This document shows, piece by piece, positions 63,095-64,000 of a stretch of 64,000 nucleotides of DNA. The stretch is from Rhodobacter sp. (lineage in GTDB: Bacteria; Pseudomonadota; Alphaproteobacteria; Rhodobacterales; Rhodobacteraceae): assembly GCA_016704435.1 (NCBI GenBank), contig JADJAB010000002.1, positions 186,001 to 250,000 of the forward strand, read 5' to 3'. The notes under the pieces are model-generated. The model saw nothing but the letters and a program-made list of their open reading frames with translations, made no database searches and was not told the origin of the DNA. The translations under genes and the position numbers were made by a program. Each line of letters opens with the position of its first letter. Position 1 is the stretch's first letter.

Positions 63095-63550
63095 TTGGAG
63101 CAGCGTCTTGACTACCAGAAGGTCGATCCGGCGGCGTATCGGGCCGTTCTTGGTCTGGAAAACCATCTGCACGGACCAGCGGGGCTGGAGCCGCAACTGA
63201 TCCATTTGCTGAAGCTGCGGGCGTCGCAGATGAACGGCTGCGCCTATTGCGTGGACATGCACACCAAGGAGGCGCGCAAGGACGGGCTGAGCGAGCAGTG
63301 GATCGCGCTGGTCTGCGTCTGGCGCGAGGCCCTGGTGTTCCAGCCGCGCGAGCGCGCCCTGCTGGCCTGGACCGAGGCGTTGACCCGGATGGGCGAGGCG
63401 GGGGCGCCGGATGAGCTGTATCAGGCCATGCGGGCGCATTTCTCGGAGAGAGACACGGTCAACCTGACGGTGGCGATTGCCACGATCAACGTATGGAACA
63501 GGCTGGCGGTCGGATTCCGGTCGGCGCATCCGCTGGACGCGGGCGCCTGA
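63095..63550 (+). CDS. Carboxymuconolactone decarboxylase/AhpD-like protein
   Basis: The 151-residue protein has the AhpD-like active-site Cys pair in MNGCAYCVDMHTKEARKDGLS (C-x2-C followed by H), in a helical CMD-family protein. Such enzymes reduce peroxides or organic hydroperoxide products and are often peroxide-induced. The TTG at 63095, with GGGAAGGGAGAG just before it, gives the family-typical start EQRLDYQKVDPAAYR; an upstream ATG at 63042 would add an unconserved leader. It is on the opposite strand between pnp and rpsO. Confidence 0.88.
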   Translation: MEQRLDYQKVDPAAYRAVLGLENHLHGPAGLEPQLIHLLKLRASQMNGCAYCVDMHTKEARKDGLSEQWIALVCVWREALVFQPRERALLAWTEALTRMGEAGAPDELYQAMRAHFSERDTVNLTVAIATINVWNRLAVGFRSAHPLDAGA

Positions 63551-63592
63551 AATGCGATGCCGCGCCCTTTGCGGGGACGCGGCACTGGCATT
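63551..63592. terminator. Bidirectional terminator between AhpD-like gene and rpsO
   Basis: TGCCGCG (63558-63564) pairs with CGCGGCA (63578-63584), extended by CCC/GGG inside and AATGC/GCATT outside. It lies directly after the AhpD-like stop and 18 bases before the convergent rpsO stop, so it may serve both. Confidence 0.6.
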
Positions 63593-63609
63593 CGCTGGAT
63601 TTGGCCGGA

Positions 63610-63879
63610 TTAGCGGCGCAGGCCCAGGCGGCCGATCAGCGCGGTGTAGCGGCCTTCGTCCTTGCCCTTGAGGTAATCCAGAAGCTTGCGGCGCTGGGCG
63701 ACCATCATCAGAAGGCCACGACGCGAGTGGTTGTCCTTCTTGTGGCCCTTGAAATGCTCGGTCAGCGTGGCGATGCGGCTGGACAGGATGGCGACCTGAA
63801 CCTCGGGCGAGCCGGTGTCGCCTTCCTTGGTGCCGTATTCCTTGATCAGACGTGCTTTTTCTTCAACCGTGATCGACAT
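63610..63879 (-). CDS. rpsO: 30S ribosomal protein S15 RpsO
   Basis: S15 binds 16S rRNA helices h20-h22 early in small-subunit assembly. The 89-residue protein is full length with MSITVEEKARLIKEYGTKEGDTGS, the conserved GSPEVQVAILSSRI, HFKGHKKDNHSRRGLLMMVAQRRKLLDYL by its core KDNHSRRGLL, and the YTALIGRLGLRR end. The AAGGAG upstream of the ATG sets the start. In most bacteria pnp directly follows rpsO; here an opposite-strand gene lies between. Its promoter lies in 63880-64000. Confidence 0.98.
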   Translation of the reverse strand: MSITVEEKARLIKEYGTKEGDTGSPEVQVAILSSRIATLTEHFKGHKKDNHSRRGLLMMVAQRRKLLDYLKGKDEGRYTALIGRLGLRR

Positions 63880-64000
63880 CGGGGTCTCCTTGGCTAAGGG
63901 TCATGGCGCAGGCCGGGATGTCGTCCAGCAAGGCCCTTGGAGGCTCCGCACCTGAAGCGGATGCGGGCGTATAGAAGACGGCGGCGGAAAAGAAAAGCGC

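Noticed and set aside
1..64000. tRNA, rRNA, CRISPR array, insertion sequence or prophage
   Set aside because: I saw no cloverleaf, rRNA motif, regular repeat-spacer series, transposase or phage structural gene on either strand.

Overview
The window is high-GC DNA from an alphaproteobacterium of the order Rhodobacterales (Rhodobacter/Paracoccus relatives). The support is gene content and order: a ChrR/RpoE (group IV sigma-E) pair facing an FAD oxidoreductase-DUF1365-DUF3833-SDR operon, BamF-type DUF3035 lipoprotein after lspA, tandem M16 peptidases, paired saccharopine dehydrogenases, phaA/phaB, and rpsO/pnp. I see no rRNA, tRNA, CRISPR array, insertion sequence or prophage.

Layout. (a) 1-11 kb is a surface-polysaccharide block: a YdcF-type protein, an SAM methyltransferase, rfbB, rfbC and a flippase on the minus strand; two glycosyltransferases on the plus strand; then a minus-strand group of two related SGNH-hydrolase-like proteins (one fused to a glycosidase-like domain) and a GT2 enzyme. 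(b) 11-18 kb, plus strand: WGR protein, two saccharopine dehydrogenases, heparinase II/III-like protein, purH, lspA, DUF3035 lipoprotein. (c) 18-24.7 kb: two M16 peptidases, mutL, rmuC, HutD-like protein. (d) 24.7-29.6 kb: the sigma-E stress locus, with two divergent promoters that both read TGATCC-N18-TA. (e) 29.6-38 kb: greA, ETF-ubiquinone oxidoreductase, a TPR protein, ispE, a polyprenyl diphosphate synthase, a tRNA methyltransferase and small conserved genes. (f) 38-42 kb: EamA transporter, phaB, phaA, an EAL-domain protein. (g) 42-53.4 kb: tag, thioredoxin-TPR protein, LON-domain protein, Trm112-like protein, a UbiH-type hydroxylase, amidase, aminotransferase, ftsK, homocysteine methyltransferase, RluA-type synthase. 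(h) 53.4-64 kb: FMN glutamate-synthase-like protein, a DgcA/TMADH-like demethylase, aldehyde dehydrogenase, peroxiredoxin, hydrolase, pnp, an AhpD-like protein and rpsO.

Eleven genes, including the housekeeping genes purH (four breaks) and pnp, are split by one- or two-base indels, mostly in G/C runs. In each case joining two frames restores conserved family sequence. This looks like sequencing or assembly error rather than gene decay. I annotate these as single genes and give the break positions.

The most unusual coding content is the SGNH/glycosidase-like pair next to a glycosyltransferase (6.7-11 kb). The clearest regulatory signal is the divergent sigma-E promoter pair at 26.07-26.19 kb. 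Several intergenic regions carry short hairpin repeats that recur within the window.
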